Assembly: GCA_020851235.1 (NCBI GenBank)
Contig: JADZDD010000036.1
Location: 1 to 36,619 of the forward strand
From: Burkholderiales bacterium
Lineage (GTDB): Bacteria; Pseudomonadota; Gammaproteobacteria; Burkholderiales; Casimicrobiaceae
Length of the DNA: 36,619 nt
Reading direction: 5' to 3'
The translations under genes were made by a program, and so were the position numbers. This document shows, piece after piece, positions 36,606-36,619 of the stretch; position 1 is the first letter of the stretch, and each line of letters begins with the position of its first letter. The notes under the pieces are model-generated. The model saw nothing but the letters and a program-made list of their open reading frames with translations. It did no database searches and was not told the DNA's origin.

Positions 36606-36619
36606 ACGGCGGCGATGAT

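Overview
The window (about 36.6 kb, high G+C) looks like chromosome from a betaproteobacterium, probably near Burkholderiales. The grounds are the gene orders rimP-nusA-infB-rbfA-truB-rpsO-pnp, DUF502-aspS-nudB and uvrC-pgsA, a second IF-1 gene with a long tail, and a beta-type 5S rRNA 3' end. The assignment is by recognition, not by a search. The left edge lies inside 5S rRNA and the right edge lies just after tRNA-Asn, both common assembly break points.

Layout. 1-112: 5S rRNA end and its terminator. 149-2266: a PagL-like lipid A deacylase convergent with a HerA-like ATPase. 2412-2590: promoter, untranslated leader and terminator-like hairpin before rimP. 2659-11442: translation and RNA operon (rimP, nusA, infB, rbfA, truB, rpsO, pnp). 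11570-12191: a small winged-helix protein and the second IF-1. 12278-17131 (minus): compact seven-gene operon fmdB - DUF502 - aspS - secreted guanyl-specific RNase - barstar - nudB - SIMPL. 17392-19626: NfeD/stomatin pair and a short-chain dehydrogenase. 19650-23113 (minus): secreted triple beta/gamma-crystallin protein, CoA-binding protein, O-acetylhomoserine sulfhydrylase and an enlarged DsbB. 23337-27332: a seven-PAS GGDEF-EAL c-di-GMP protein. 27374-28156 (minus): alpha/beta hydrolase. 28423-31012: uvrC, pgsA. 31122-35173: a four-gene ABC importer, convergent with a GntR/FCD regulator. 36093-36293: a 66-residue orphan. 36462-36537: tRNA-Asn followed by a structured, less G+C-rich tail.

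How the parts fit. Most of the window is core translation, RNA turnover and repair. Points beyond routine: a barnase/barstar-type toxin-inhibitor pair inside the aspartyl-tRNA synthetase operon, with a perfect inverted repeat touching the RNase start codon; PAS domains repeating at an exact 125-residue interval; three crystallin domains with identical cysteine spacing; an AspRS with the sequence marks of the non-discriminating type, in the same window as tRNA-Asn; a DsbB with two extra predicted membrane segments; and a possible integration boundary at tRNA-Asn. I found no CRISPR array, transposase, integrase or recognised defence cluster. I cannot claim a new multi-gene system; the RNase/barstar control region and the PAS array are the best candidates for novelty.
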